A stretch of 55,334 bases of DNA from Rhodocyclus purpureus (GCF_016653115.1 NZ_NHRX01000068.1:1-55334), one strand, 5' to 3'. Shown: positions 36,977 to 44,864, counted from the stretch's first letter. Translations and numbers: made by a program. Notes: generated by a model from the sequence alone, not told the origin.

Positions 36977-38374
36977 CTAATGAATGCCGTGGCCCATCGA
37001 ACTGCTTGGCGCTGCACGCCCCTGCCGCGCCTTCCACGCCGCATACTCCGACAGCCGTAAACCGTAGCGCGCCAGCACGCCCTCGTGCAAGCGACGGAGC
37101 TCTTCGACGATCAGTGCCTGTACATCCGGCCGCGCTTCCGCAGGAACGCGCTCGGCCACTGCTCGTTGAATGCAGGAAAGCGGGTCAAGTTCCGGATGCG
37201 TGACGACCTCGCGCAGGGTCTGCTTGATGAAGTCGCGCCACGCCAGACGAAGCGGGTCGGGCTCCGCAAGGTCCTGTTTGATGGCGAGATATTCCTGCGT
37301 CGAGCGTTCGTAGGCCCAGACGTAGAGGTCGCGCAGCAGTTCCACTCGGGTCATTTCGTACACGCCGAGCGTGGCACGGCTGTAGGCCTGCTCCGGCACA
37401 TCCAGAAAAGTCAGCGGACAGAGATTGGCGCGGAACAAGGGCAGATTCGCGGCCAGTCGAGAGCTGCGTTTGTTGATGTCGGCAAAGGGTTGCAGGTAGG
37501 GCAAATGCACCATCATGAAGAAGGACTGCTCGAACGGGTCACGAATCAGGCTCGCCTTGAGCATCAGCGCGTCCAGCGCCTCCTCGATTTGCTGTGGCGT
37601 GGAGAGCGGACGATAGACGCTTTTGCCGATATCGACAGCGTGCTGACGAATTCGCCCCTCGTCGGCCGGATTGGGCAGCAGGTTTTCCGCCAAGGCGCTG
37701 TGCAGGTTCATCAATGTGTAGCGATTGAACTCGGCACTGTCGATGTTCTCGACCAGCATTTCGATCGCGGTCTTATGGTTCAGAATCATCTGCGTTTCGA
37801 TGGCGGCCTTGCCACGTGCGGCCTTGCCGTGCTCGATGAGTTCCAGCGTGTCGAGCCGGGAGTAGGTGTTGCCTTCCAGGTGACTCGACGCCCAGGACAA
37901 GTCGATCAGCAGCCGGTTGAGGATGGCGCGACTGTAGGTGCCGGCAGGCGCCTCGACATCGGTGGTCTTGCCCATCCTGTACAGCTGGCGGCGCAGCGAC
38001 TCGGACAAATACCAGGTTTCATTCGGGCGATAGGCGTCGAGAAAATCACGCTGGTAGCCGACTGGCTTGCGCGCTTCCGGAGGCTGGTCGATGTAGGCGA
38101 GGATATCCTGGCTGTCGGCAGACAAGGGAATGAAGGGGGGGAAGCTGTCGACGCTGGCGAGCCGTGGAGCGGGGCCTGACTCGGCGCCAGCCGCGAAATA
38201 GCGCCTGGCCCTGCCCTCCCCCCGCGCGACAACGTGGCCGCTGTCGATCAGCGCTGCGATCTGGCGCTGCGCCGTCCGCCTGGGAATGCCCGGATATCTG
38301 GTCAGGAGTTCAGCCAGCGAGACTCCGTTCCCGGATGCACGGATGGTATTCAGTAAGTCAGTGACGGATGACAT
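36977..38374 (-). CDS. Fic-domain protein with N-terminal winged helix; non-canonical active site
   Basis: A 465-residue protein. Residues 1-60 form a winged-helix DNA-binding domain (LAELLTRYPGIPRRTAQRQI ... RYF). A Fic N-terminal domain follows with the inhibitory (S/T)xxxE motif as SSHLEGN (S163-E167). The Fic core is at about 290-306, reading LQPFADINKRSSR where the canonical motif is HPFxDGNGRxxR: the catalytic His is Gln295 and the first Gly is Ile. The Asn, Lys/Arg and final Arg are kept. AMP transfer by the usual mechanism is thus doubtful. The ATG at 38374 was chosen; a longer open frame upstream crosses palindromic operators. The winged helix suggests autoregulation through the large palindrome just upstream. 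Confidence 0.85.
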   Translation of the reverse strand: MSSVTDLLNTIRASGNGVSLAELLTRYPGIPRRTAQRQIAALIDSGHVVARGEGRARRYFAAGAESGPAPRLASVDSFPPFIPLSADSQDILAYIDQPPEARKPVGYQRDFLDAYRPNETWYLSESLRRQLYRMGKTTDVEAPAGTYSRAILNRLLIDLSWASSHLEGNTYSRLDTLELIEHGKAARGKAAIETQMILNHKTAIEMLVENIDSAEFNRYTLMNLHSALAENLLPNPADEGRIRQHAVDIGKSVYRPLSTPQQIEEALDALMLKASLIRDPFEQSFFMMVHLPYLQPFADINKRSSRLAANLPLFRANLCPLTFLDVPEQAYSRATLGVYEMTRVELLRDLYVWAYERSTQEYLAIKQDLAEPDPLRLAWRDFIKQTLREVVTHPELDPLSCIQRAVAERVPAEARPDVQALIVEELRRLHEGVLARYGLRLSEYAAWKARQGRAAPSSSMGHGIH

Positions 38375-38402
38375 GGCAGTGTTGGCGCGGTTCGTGAGTC
38401 TG

Positions 38403-38453
38403 GTGGCGCGATTATGGCGCAGTTTTTTTCGAACTGCGCCATAATCGCGCCAC
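38403..38453. promoter_or_regulatory. 22-bp perfect inverted repeat between fic and hipB-like genes
   Basis: Two 22-base arms (38403-38424 and 38432-38453) are exact complements around a seven-base loop. Each arm contains GCGCGATTATGGCGC or its complement, and each presents a CATAAT hexamer that could act as a -10, one per strand. It lies 29-79 bases upstream of the fic ATG, the right place for an operator. Confidence 0.75.
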
Positions 38454-38505
38454 AACGCAAGGATATGAGAACGGACAGCAAGCCCGATCTCACCACAGAA
38501 GGATA

Positions 38506-38521
38506 TTTCCCGATCGGGAAA
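38506..38521. promoter_or_regulatory. HipB-type operator, site 1
   Basis: TTTCCCGATCGGGAAA, a perfect 16-bp palindrome, occurs here and again exactly 50 bases downstream. Twin sites ahead of an XRE/HipB-like gene fit autorepression by a dimer at two sites. Confidence 0.7.
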
Positions 38522-38555
38522 CAAAACCTGTCCAGAGGCGGATCCCAGCCGATAA

Positions 38556-38571
38556 TTTCCCGATCGGGAAA
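38556..38571. promoter_or_regulatory. HipB-type operator, site 2
   Basis: Second copy of TTTCCCGATCGGGAAA, 12 bases before the hipB-like ATG and overlapping a GATAAT hexamer (38551-38556), a probable -10. Binding here would block transcription. Confidence 0.7.
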
Positions 38572-38582
38572 CCGAGACGGCC

Positions 38583-38843
38583 ATGGCATCCGTAGGATCC
38601 CCTCGACAGCTCGGTGAGTCTCGTCGCTCAGCTCGCAAGCAGCTCCGCCTGACGCAGCCTCAGTTGGCCCTGGCCGCAGGAGTTGGCGTGCGCTTCATCG
38701 TCGATCTTGAAGCCGGCAAGCCCACCGTGCGACTGGAAAATCTGCTGAGCGTCATCGATGTCCTGGGTAGCAAGGTCCGGTTGATCGGCCTGCCGGAAGT
38801 TGCGGGCAAGGATCTAAGCGAGGGCACCGACCATGGCGCATGA
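38583..38843 (+). CDS. Orphan HipB-like XRE-family regulator
   Basis: An 86-residue protein with an XRE helix-turn-helix (LTQPQLALAAGVGVRFIVDL) and the HipB-style end EAGKPTVRLENLLSVIDVLG, then a strand KVRLIGLP. It begins just after the twin operators. In a normal locus hipA would follow with an overlap; here only its first codons remain (see 38833-38856) and a terminator comes directly after. It may still repress its own promoter and possibly the divergent fic gene. Confidence 0.82.
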   Translation: MASVGSPRQLGESRRSARKQLRLTQPQLALAAGVGVRFIVDLEAGKPTVRLENLLSVIDVLGSKVRLIGLPEVAGKDLSEGTDHGA

Positions 38844-38856
38844 CAGACGCCTTTGA
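38833..38856 (+). pseudogene. Possible vestige of hipA start
   Basis: An ATG overlapping the end of the hipB-like gene reads MAHDRRL then TGA. The overlap and the MAHDRR-type opening look like the usual beginning of a hipA partner. The remaining ~430 codons are absent; a terminator hairpin begins 32 bases later. Remnant status is inference from position and a very short match. Confidence 0.35.
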
Positions 38857-38887
38857 CGCCCTTTGCAGAGACGGCGTCCTGTCGCGG

Positions 38888-38918
38888 AACCGCCCGTCCC
38901 CTTGCGTGACGGGCGGTT
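38888..38918 (+). terminator. Rho-independent terminator after hipB-like gene
   Basis: AACCGCCCGTC / GACGGGCGGTT around a nine-base loop, followed by TTTC. A stable GC-rich 11-bp stem with a short T-run. Confidence 0.8.
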
Positions 38919-39041
38919 TCTGCATTTTCACCGTGGGCCAGCTTCAGCCCTGGGGCGATGCATACAGGCCGTGCCGCACCCGATTCGCACCGGCGACAAC
39001 GGGGATCGGGGCAGCACGGCGAGCAGCCGCAGCCTGGACCG

Positions 39042-40229
39042 CTACTTGCAGGCCGGCAGCGCGGGCGAGCCGCAGGCAGTGTTTACCAGACTCACGATGT
39101 TGTTGCTGGTGAACGAGGACGCCCCCTGCAGCTTCACTGCCGGGTCGGTGTATCCCCAACTGGTGACGCCGACGACCACGTTCGGGTTCGGGAAGGTGCC
39201 GGTAGTCGTGCCGCTCAGCACCGGCGGGACGCCGAGGTTGAGCAGTTCCGGTCCCCCGCTCGATCCGCCCGTCTGCTGCGAGCCCCACACCGTGTTGTTC
39301 GACAGGTTCGCCTGCACGGCGCCCTGCGAGTCGGTCCGCTGCTGCTTGTTGCCCGAATCGTGGGAAACCGGGTAGCCCAGCTGGTTGATCAGCGTCGTCC
39401 CGTTGTAGAAGCCCCACTGGTTGTAGGCATAGCCGAACCAGCCCGTCGCCGTCCCCGGATACGCACCAGACTTGTCCTGCAGCCTGATGACCGCGACGTC
39501 GTTGCTGCAGACGACGCCCTTGGCGGCGCAGGCATCGCTGCCGTCGTAATAGGAAGTCTTCACGCTGGCGCTGGCGGCGTTCCAGACACCGTAGGGAGCC
39601 AGGGTCCCGGACAGCGCGGGAACGAACACCCAGTTCGAGTAGAAACGTTTTTCTCCGAAGGCTGCGACGCAATGCGCCGCGGTGACGATGAGGCCGCGCT
39701 TGATCAGCGAGGCGGAACAGACGTAGGTCGAGGCGCCGTCCTTGAAGTACAGCTTGCCGGCGGCGCTATAAGGGTACCAGCCGGACGGATTGCTGCCGCT
39801 CAGGTCGACGCGCATGGTCGTGTAGGGGACATGCCCGCTGCCGAATGCGCGCTGTGCGCCGCCGGTTTCTGCAGAGGCTCCTCCATCCTGCTGCTGCGGC
39901 GAGAGCTCACGCGCTGCCGGAATCCTGACCGGAGACTTCTTGCCGTTCCCCGCATGGCCGGGTTCCACTCCAGGCGCTCCGACCGCCGGCGCGGGCGCCA
40001 CCTCGCCTTCCCTCGGCGCAGCGGGCAGGGACTTGAGCCTCGGCAAGGGCATCGGCTTGGCGTTCTCGAAGTCCGGCAGCTCCCTGGCCTGGGTCGTCCT
40101 GGCCGGCACCGTGTAGGTGCTGTTGCCGTCCTTGTTGATGACGCCCTCCTGCTCGGCCAGTGTTGCACCCGAGAAGGACAGGGCCGCCGCCGTCGTCAGA
40201 ACTGCAGCATTCGTGGTCTTTGCATTCAT
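39042..40229 (-). CDS. Secreted trypsin-like serine protease
   Basis: A 395-residue exported protease. Residues 1-25 are a signal peptide (VLTTAAALSFSGATLA, cleavage near A25/E26). Residues about 26-135 form a Pro/Ala-rich low-complexity pro-region. The chymotrypsin-fold domain has the triad His186 (IVTAAHCVAA), Asp244 (SNDVAVIRL) and Ser324 (GGSSGGPELL). Cys181/187, Cys234/241 and a C-terminal pair could form disulfides, consistent with an extracytoplasmic location. It resembles V8/glutamyl-endopeptidase-like S1 proteases; specificity is not clear. Flanked by the hip/fic locus and by pyruvate carboxylase; no obvious functional link. Confidence 0.85.
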   Translation of the reverse strand: MNAKTTNAAVLTTAAALSFSGATLAEQEGVINKDGNSTYTVPARTTQARELPDFENAKPMPLPRLKSLPAAPREGEVAPAPAVGAPGVEPGHAGNGKKSPVRIPAARELSPQQQDGGASAETGGAQRAFGSGHVPYTTMRVDLSGSNPSGWYPYSAAGKLYFKDGASTYVCSASLIKRGLIVTAAHCVAAFGEKRFYSNWVFVPALSGTLAPYGVWNAASASVKTSYYDGSDACAAKGVVCSNDVAVIRLQDKSGAYPGTATGWFGYAYNQWGFYNGTTLINQLGYPVSHDSGNKQQRTDSQGAVQANLSNNTVWGSQQTGGSSGGPELLNLGVPPVLSGTTTGTFPNPNVVVGVTSWGYTDPAVKLQGASSFTSNNIVSLVNTACGSPALPACK

Positions 40230-40467
40230 TCAGCAGTACTCCCATCTTCAAGAAGAGAATCGAACCGGAAAGTCGGCAAACGCGACCAGGGTCTTTGCCA
40301 CGCACCGAAACTTCCCGATGTCATGACAGGAATTGATGCTATTGACAACTTACGGGGAATGCAAGAGGAAAGATTTCTGCCCGTACCTGTCGCGGGCAGC
40401 AAGCTTGCGGCCCGCGCATGGGGCCGGACAAGGCAGCAACGGAGGAAGTCGCCAAGCAGAATGACAA

Positions 40468-40503
40468 AGCGGGGAGGTGGAGCGCTCGCCCCACCTCCCC
40501 GCT
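40468..40503 (-). terminator. Hairpin terminator after pyruvate carboxylase
   Basis: AGCGGGGAGGTGG / CCACCTCCCCGCT, a perfect 13-bp stem with a 10-base loop, lies 18-53 bases after the pyc stop; on the minus strand TTTGTCATT follows. The remaining 40230-40467 gap contains no gene I can support, only the upstream region of the protease and AT-richer sequence. Confidence 0.65.
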
Positions 40504-40520
40504 CGTATCGGCAGCCGGAA

Positions 40521-43500
40521 CTACGCGAGTTCGATCAGCAGATCCTTCGCCTCGATCTTGTCGCCGGAAGCGACATGGACGTGTGCCACCGTCGCGTCGC
40601 GGTCGGCGGTGATGACGGTTTCCATCTTCATCGCCTCGATCGACAGGAGCGGGCTGCCCTTGCTCACCGACTGGCCGCTCTTCACCATCACCGTGCCGAC
40701 CATTCCCGGCATCGGCGCGGCGACGTGGTTGGCGTTGCCGGCTTCGGCCTTGCGCCGGGCGACGTGCGAGACGAGCGCGCCCTTCTTCGGTACGCGCACG
40801 GTGCGCGGCTGGCCGTTCAGTTCGAAGAAGAGCTTGACCATACCCTCCTCGTCCGGCTCGGTGCGGCCGATAAGGCGGATGATCAGCGACTTGCCGGGAT
40901 CGATCTCGACGGTGATTTCCTCGCGTTCCTTCATCCCGTAGAAGAACAGCGGCGTCGGCAACAGCGAGACATCGCCGTTGTGGCGGTGGTGCTCGGCGAA
41001 GTCGGTGAACACCTTCGGGTACATCAGGTACGAGGCCAGATCGTTGTCGCTGACGTGGCGGTCGATCTTCTTTTCGAGCTGCGCGCGCGTTGCTTCGAGA
41101 TCGACCGGCGGGATGTCGGCGCCGGCGCGGCCGGGCAGCGGCGTGCGTCCCTTGAGCACCTTCGCCTGCAGTTCCTTCGGGAAGCCGTCGGCGGGGTAGC
41201 CCATCTCGCCGCGGAAGAGCGAGATGACCGACTCGGGGAAGGCGATCTCCCTGGCCGGGTCGGCGACTTCGGCCGGGGTCAGTTCGTTGGCGACCATGTA
41301 CAGCGCCATGTCGCCGACCACCTTCGAGCTCGGCGTCACCTTGACGATGTCGCCGAAGAGCTGGTTCACGTCGGCGTAGGCCTGCGAGACCTCGTCCCAG
41401 CGCTGTTCGAGCCCCATCGAGCGCGCCTGTTCGCGCAGGTTGGTGTATTGGCCGCCGGGCATTTCGTGGCGATAGACGTCCGATGTACCGGAGCGGATGT
41501 CGGCCTCGAAGGGCGCGTAGAAGCGGCGCACGCCTTCCCAGTAGCGCGCGAAGGGCTGGATCCGCTTCGCGTCGAAGCCGGGGCTGCGCGCGTCGCCTTC
41601 GAGCGCGGCGACGAGAGCGCCGAGACTCGGCTGCGCGGTGAGCCCGCTCATCGAATCCATCGCCAGATCGACCGCGTCGACGCCGGCCTCGACCATCGCC
41701 AGCACGGTCGCGATCGCCCCGCCCGAGGTGTCGTGCGTGTGGAAGTGCAGCGGCAGGCCGACTTCTTCCTTCAGTGCCTTGACCAGCGCGCGTCCGGCGC
41801 GCGGACGGCAGACGCCGGCCATGTCCTTGATGCCGAGGATGTGCGCGCCGGCCTTCTCCAGCTGCTTGGCCATGTCGACGTAGTACTTCAAGTTGTACTT
41901 CGGCCGGCTCGAATCGAAGATGTCGCCCGTGTAGCAGATCGTCCCCTCGCACAGCGCCCCGGATTCGATCACCGCGTCCATGCCGACGCGCATGTTCTCG
42001 ACCCAGTTCAGCGAATCGAAGACGCGGAAGACGTCGATCCCCTCCTTCGCTGCGCGGTCGACGAACTGGCGGACGACGTTGTCGGCGTAGTTCGAGTAGC
42101 CGACCGCGTTCGAGGCGCGCAAGAGCATCTGGAAGAGGATGTTCGGCGCCGCCTGGCGCAGCTTGGCGAGGCGCTCCCACGGGTCTTCCTTGAGGAAGCG
42201 CATGGCCACGTCGAAGGTGGCGCCGCCCCAGCATTCGAGCGAGAAGAGTTCAGGCAAAGCGCGCGCGTAGTGCGGCGCGATCGCCAGCATGTCGGCGGTA
42301 CGCATGCGCGTCGCGAACAGCGACTGGTGCGCGTCGCGCATGGTCGTGTCGGTGATCAGGATGCGTTCCTCTCCGCGCATCCACTCGGCGAAGCCCTTGG
42401 GCCCGAGTTCCTGCAGGCGGTCGCGGGTGCCGGGGGGCGGCGGCACGGCGAGGTCGGTGGTGGGCAAGAGCGGTGCCGCCAGCGGCAGCTTCGGCAGCGT
42501 GCGCCCCTTCATCTCGTCGTTGCCGTTAACGATCACGTCGCCGACGAAGCGCAGCAGGCGCGTCGCGCGGTCGCGCCGCTTCGGGAAGTGGAAGAGTTCG
42601 GGCGTCGTGTCGATGAAGCGCGTCGAACATTCGCCGCTGACGAACAGCGGGTGATTGATGACGTTTTCGAGGAAGTGCAGGTTGGTCGCGAGGCCGCGCA
42701 CGCGGAACTCGCGCAGCGCGCGGTCCATCTTGTGGATCGCCTCGGTGCTGGTCGCGCCCCAGGCGGTGACCTTCACCAGCAGCGAGTCGTAGTAGGGCGT
42801 GATCACCGCGCCGGCGTAGGCGGTGCCGGCGTCGAGACGGATACCGAAGCCCGCAGCGCTGCGGTAGGTCATGATCTTGCCGTAGTCCGGCGTGAAGTTG
42901 TTCTCCGGGTCCTCGGTCGTCACCCGGCATTGCAGCGCGAAGCCGTTGAGCCGGATGCCTTCCTGCTGCGGCACGCCGCATTCGGGCGTGCCGATCTTCG
43001 CGCCCTCGGTGACGCGGATCTGCGCCTTGACGATGTCGATGCCGGTGACCTGCTCGGTGACCGTATGCTCGACCTGGATGCGCGGGTTGACCTCGATGAA
43101 GTAGAACTTGCCCGTGTCGCCGTCCATCAGGAACTCGACGGTCCCCGCGTGCGTGTAATTGACGGCGCGCGCCAGGCGCAGCGCCGCGTTGCACAGTTCT
43201 TCGCGACCGGCGTCGTCGAGGTAGGGCGCCGGCGCGCGTTCGACCACCTTCTGGTTGCGCCGCTGCACCGAGCAGTCGCGCTCGAAAAGGTGCACCGCCT
43301 GCTGGTACTTGTCGCCGAGGATCTGCACCTCGACGTGGCGCGCGTTGCGCACGAGTTTTTCGAGGTAGACCTCGTCGTTGCCGAACGCGGCGCCAGCTTC
43401 GCGCCGGGCGACGTCGAGCAGCGCCGCAAGGTCGGCCTCGGACTCGATCACGCGCATGCCGCGTCCGCCACCGCCCCAGCTCGCCTTCAGCATCAGCGGG

Positions 43501-43964
43501 TAGCCGATTTCGGCGGCGAGCTTCGCGGCCTCTTTGAAGTCTGCCGGCAGCGGGCCGGTCGCCGGCATCACCGGGACGCCGGCGGCGACCGCGGCGTTGC
43601 GCGCGGCGACCTTGTTGCCGAGCGTGCGCATCACTTCCGGCGTCGGGCCGATGAAGGCGATGCCGTTGTTCGCGCAGGCCTCGGCGAAGTCGGGGTTCTC
43701 GGAGAGCAGCCCGTAGCCGGGGTGGATCGCGTCGGCGCCGGTCTCGCGCGCAATGCGGATGATGTCGTCGATGTCGAGGTAGGCCTGGATCGGCTTCTTG
43801 CCGGCACCGACGAGGTAGCTCTCGTCGGCCTTGAAGCGGTGCAGCGCGAAGCGGTCCTCGTTCGAGTAGATAGCGACCGTACGGATGCCCAGTTCGGTCG
43901 CCGCGCGCATCACGCGGATGGCGATCTCGGAACGGTTGGCGATGAGAAGTTTGCGGATTTTCAC
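40521..43964 (-). CDS. pyc: Pyruvate carboxylase (single-chain)
   Basis: A 1147-residue biotin enzyme that makes oxaloacetate from pyruvate, bicarbonate and ATP. Biotin carboxylase domain (1-~455): KLLIANRSEIAIRVMRAA, ASWGGGGRGMRVI (ATP loop), RDCSVQRRNQKVVERAP, FIEVNPRIQVEHTVTE. Carboxyltransferase domain (~530-1000): TDTTMRDAHQSLFATRMRT, ECWGGATFDVAMRFL, RVFDSLNWV, HFHTHDTSGG. C-terminal biotinyl domain with Lys1113 in IEAMKMETV. The GTG start at 43964 (VKIRKLLIANRSE) is used, since that matches the family N-terminus; the frame remains open ~33 codons upstream. It supplies oxaloacetate opposite the nearby pyruvate dehydrogenase. Confidence 0.95.
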   Translation of the reverse strand: MKIRKLLIANRSEIAIRVMRAATELGIRTVAIYSNEDRFALHRFKADESYLVGAGKKPIQAYLDIDDIIRIARETGADAIHPGYGLLSENPDFAEACANNGIAFIGPTPEVMRTLGNKVAARNAAVAAGVPVMPATGPLPADFKEAAKLAAEIGYPLMLKASWGGGGRGMRVIESEADLAALLDVARREAGAAFGNDEVYLEKLVRNARHVEVQILGDKYQQAVHLFERDCSVQRRNQKVVERAPAPYLDDAGREELCNAALRLARAVNYTHAGTVEFLMDGDTGKFYFIEVNPRIQVEHTVTEQVTGIDIVKAQIRVTEGAKIGTPECGVPQQEGIRLNGFALQCRVTTEDPENNFTPDYGKIMTYRSAAGFGIRLDAGTAYAGAVITPYYDSLLVKVTAWGATSTEAIHKMDRALREFRVRGLATNLHFLENVINHPLFVSGECSTRFIDTTPELFHFPKRRDRATRLLRFVGDVIVNGNDEMKGRTLPKLPLAAPLLPTTDLAVPPPPGTRDRLQELGPKGFAEWMRGEERILITDTTMRDAHQSLFATRMRTADMLAIAPHYARALPELFSLECWGGATFDVAMRFLKEDPWERLAKLRQAAPNILFQMLLRASNAVGYSNYADNVVRQFVDRAAKEGIDVFRVFDSLNWVENMRVGMDAVIESGALCEGTICYTGDIFDSSRPKYNLKYYVDMAKQLEKAGAHILGIKDMAGVCRPRAGRALVKALKEEVGLPLHFHTHDTSGGAIATVLAMVEAGVDAVDLAMDSMSGLTAQPSLGALVAALEGDARSPGFDAKRIQPFARYWEGVRRFYAPFEADIRSGTSDVYRHEMPGGQYTNLREQARSMGLEQRWDEVSQAYADVNQLFGDIVKVTPSSKVVGDMALYMVANELTPAEVADPAREIAFPESVISLFRGEMGYPADGFPKELQAKVLKGRTPLPGRAGADIPPVDLEATRAQLEKKIDRHVSDNDLASYLMYPKVFTDFAEHHRHNGDVSLLPTPLFFYGMKEREEITVEIDPGKSLIIRLIGRTEPDEEGMVKLFFELNGQPRTVRVPKKGALVSHVARRKAEAGNANHVAAPMPGMVGTVMVKSGQSVSKGSPLLSIEAMKMETVITADRDATVAHVHVASGDKIEAKDLLIELA

Positions 43965-44123
43965 GTTTGCAGCGTCCTGGAGATGGGTTCGACGGCCGAC
44001 TTCGGGACGGCACGCTCCCGGATCGATTTCGGCGAGGTCAGCACTTGGAACAAAGTGCAACATAGTGCCACAAATCAGCGACTGGTAGCGAAAAGAGTAT
44101 ACGGACTTTTCCGGCAGCTTCGC

Positions 44124-44363
44124 TCAGTGCAACATCAGGTGCACGCGCACCCTGCGCCCGTCGCGCCAGGGATTGGAGGGCTTGCTGATCAGCTCGAAGG
44201 CCTTTTCGTCGCTGACGTCGAGCTCGGCGATGACCAGCACCACCTCGGGGCTGCCCGCGCGCAGGATGGTCACCTCCCCTACCGGACCGAGCGGTGCCAG
44301 CGCCTGTCGCGTGCTGTCCTCGGAGACGTCCGGTGCGACGCCGACGAACATGAACTTCTTCAT
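44124..44363 (-). CDS. Small RRM-like protein
   Basis: A 79-residue basic/acidic mixed protein. The pattern strand-helix-strand-strand-helix-strand (KKFMFVGVAP; SEDSTRQALAPLG; GEVTILRAG; VVLVIAELDVSD; EKAFELISK; RRVRVHLML) fits an RNA-recognition-motif (ferredoxin-like) fold with a tail-end RxRVHL strand similar to RNP-type small proteins. The aromatic RNP residues of classic RRMs are not obvious (FMFVGV resembles RNP2). A good start context with AAAAAAGG upstream. Function unknown; it could be RNA-binding. It lies 160 bases upstream of pyc on the same strand. Confidence 0.6.
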   Translation of the reverse strand: MKKFMFVGVAPDVSEDSTRQALAPLGPVGEVTILRAGSPEVVLVIAELDVSDEKAFELISKPSNPWRDGRRVRVHLMLH

Positions 44364-44526
44364 TGCAGCCAGCCTTTTTTGTGCAAAGCAGCAATGATAG
44401 TCCCGATGGCGGCCCGTAGGTTGGGGTGGCGCGCAACGGCAATTGGCTTAAGCACAGCCGCTGCCAGGAGCCCTCGCATTCATGGGGTCAGGTCCCGAAT
44501 TGTTGCATTTAGCCAATCAGCAGCAC

Positions 44527-44658
44527 GTCATCGCGAGCCCGCAGGGCGTGGCGATCCAGTGCGTAGGTCTCGTTTCGGGTTACCCGTGGATAGCTGCCCT
44601 GTGCGCTGAGACAGAAAAACGAACTGGATTGCCACGGCGCTGCGCGCCTCGCAATGAC
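44527..44658 (-). repeat. Dispersed palindromic repeat, copy 4 (inverted)
   Basis: GTCATCGCGAGCCCGCAGGG to CGCGCCTCGCAATGAC, the reverse of copies 1-3, 132 bp, with its own loop (GGTTACCCGTGGATAGCTGC). It lies inside the first unit of the 206-bp duplication. Confidence 0.85.
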
Positions 44659-44732
44659 GCATTGGCCGTCCTCGATTCGCAACATTCATGGGGTCAGGTC
44701 CCGAATTGTTGCATTTAGCCGATCGGCAGCAC

Positions 44733-44845
44733 GTCATCGCGAGCCCGCAGGGCGTGGCGATCCAGTGCGTAGGGCTGTCATCCTGTCGCCCGAACTGGCG
44801 AGGCCGCGAAAGAACGAACTGGATTGCCACGGCGTTGCGCGCCTC
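44733..44845 (-). repeat. Dispersed palindromic repeat, copy 5 (inverted, end truncated)
   Basis: Same opening as copy 4. It ends at GCGCGCCTCGC without the terminal AATGAC, so the outer palindrome arm is lost; the sequence then changes to the lpd 3' flank. Confidence 0.8.
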
Positions 44846-44864
44846 GCCGCGTCGGCTGTCCCCG

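Larger units (their letters stand above)
44477..44862. repeat. 206-bp tandem duplication
   Basis: The stretch from 44477 to about 44682 is repeated from 44683. The opening ~80 bases differ at only a few positions (AGCCAATCAG versus AGCCGATCGG), whereas the middle loops have diverged. The second copy is cut at about 44845-44862, close to the lpd stop. The GGGGTCAGGTC...AATTGTTGCAT leader recalls sequences that I associate with REP/RAYT-type mobile palindromes, but no transposase is nearby. Confidence 0.7.
44364..44864. other. Gene-free region dominated by repeats
   Basis: 500 bases without a believable gene. From 44477 onwards a unit is present twice with a 206-base offset. Each unit opens with a TGGGGTCAGGTCCCGAATTG block and continues into an inverted copy of the dispersed palindromic repeat. 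The left 110 bases (44364-44476) hold the promoter region of the RRM-like gene. Confidence 0.75.

Noticed and set aside
38375-38638. N-terminal extension of the Fic gene to position 38638
   Set aside because: The frame would be translated through the palindrome and both operators and overlaps the divergent hipB-like coding start; no family similarity in the extra residues.
38840-39112. A 90-codon frame overlapping the hipB-like stop
   Set aside because: It crosses the terminator hairpin and runs into the 3' end of the protease on the other strand; no recognisable motif.
38958-44609. A single plus-strand open frame of about 1880 codons
   Set aside because: It lies antisense to the serine protease and pyruvate carboxylase, which have full conserved motifs. 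Long antisense frames are expected in GC-rich DNA; its composition (Arg, Asp, His, Gly, Val-rich) looks like a shadow.
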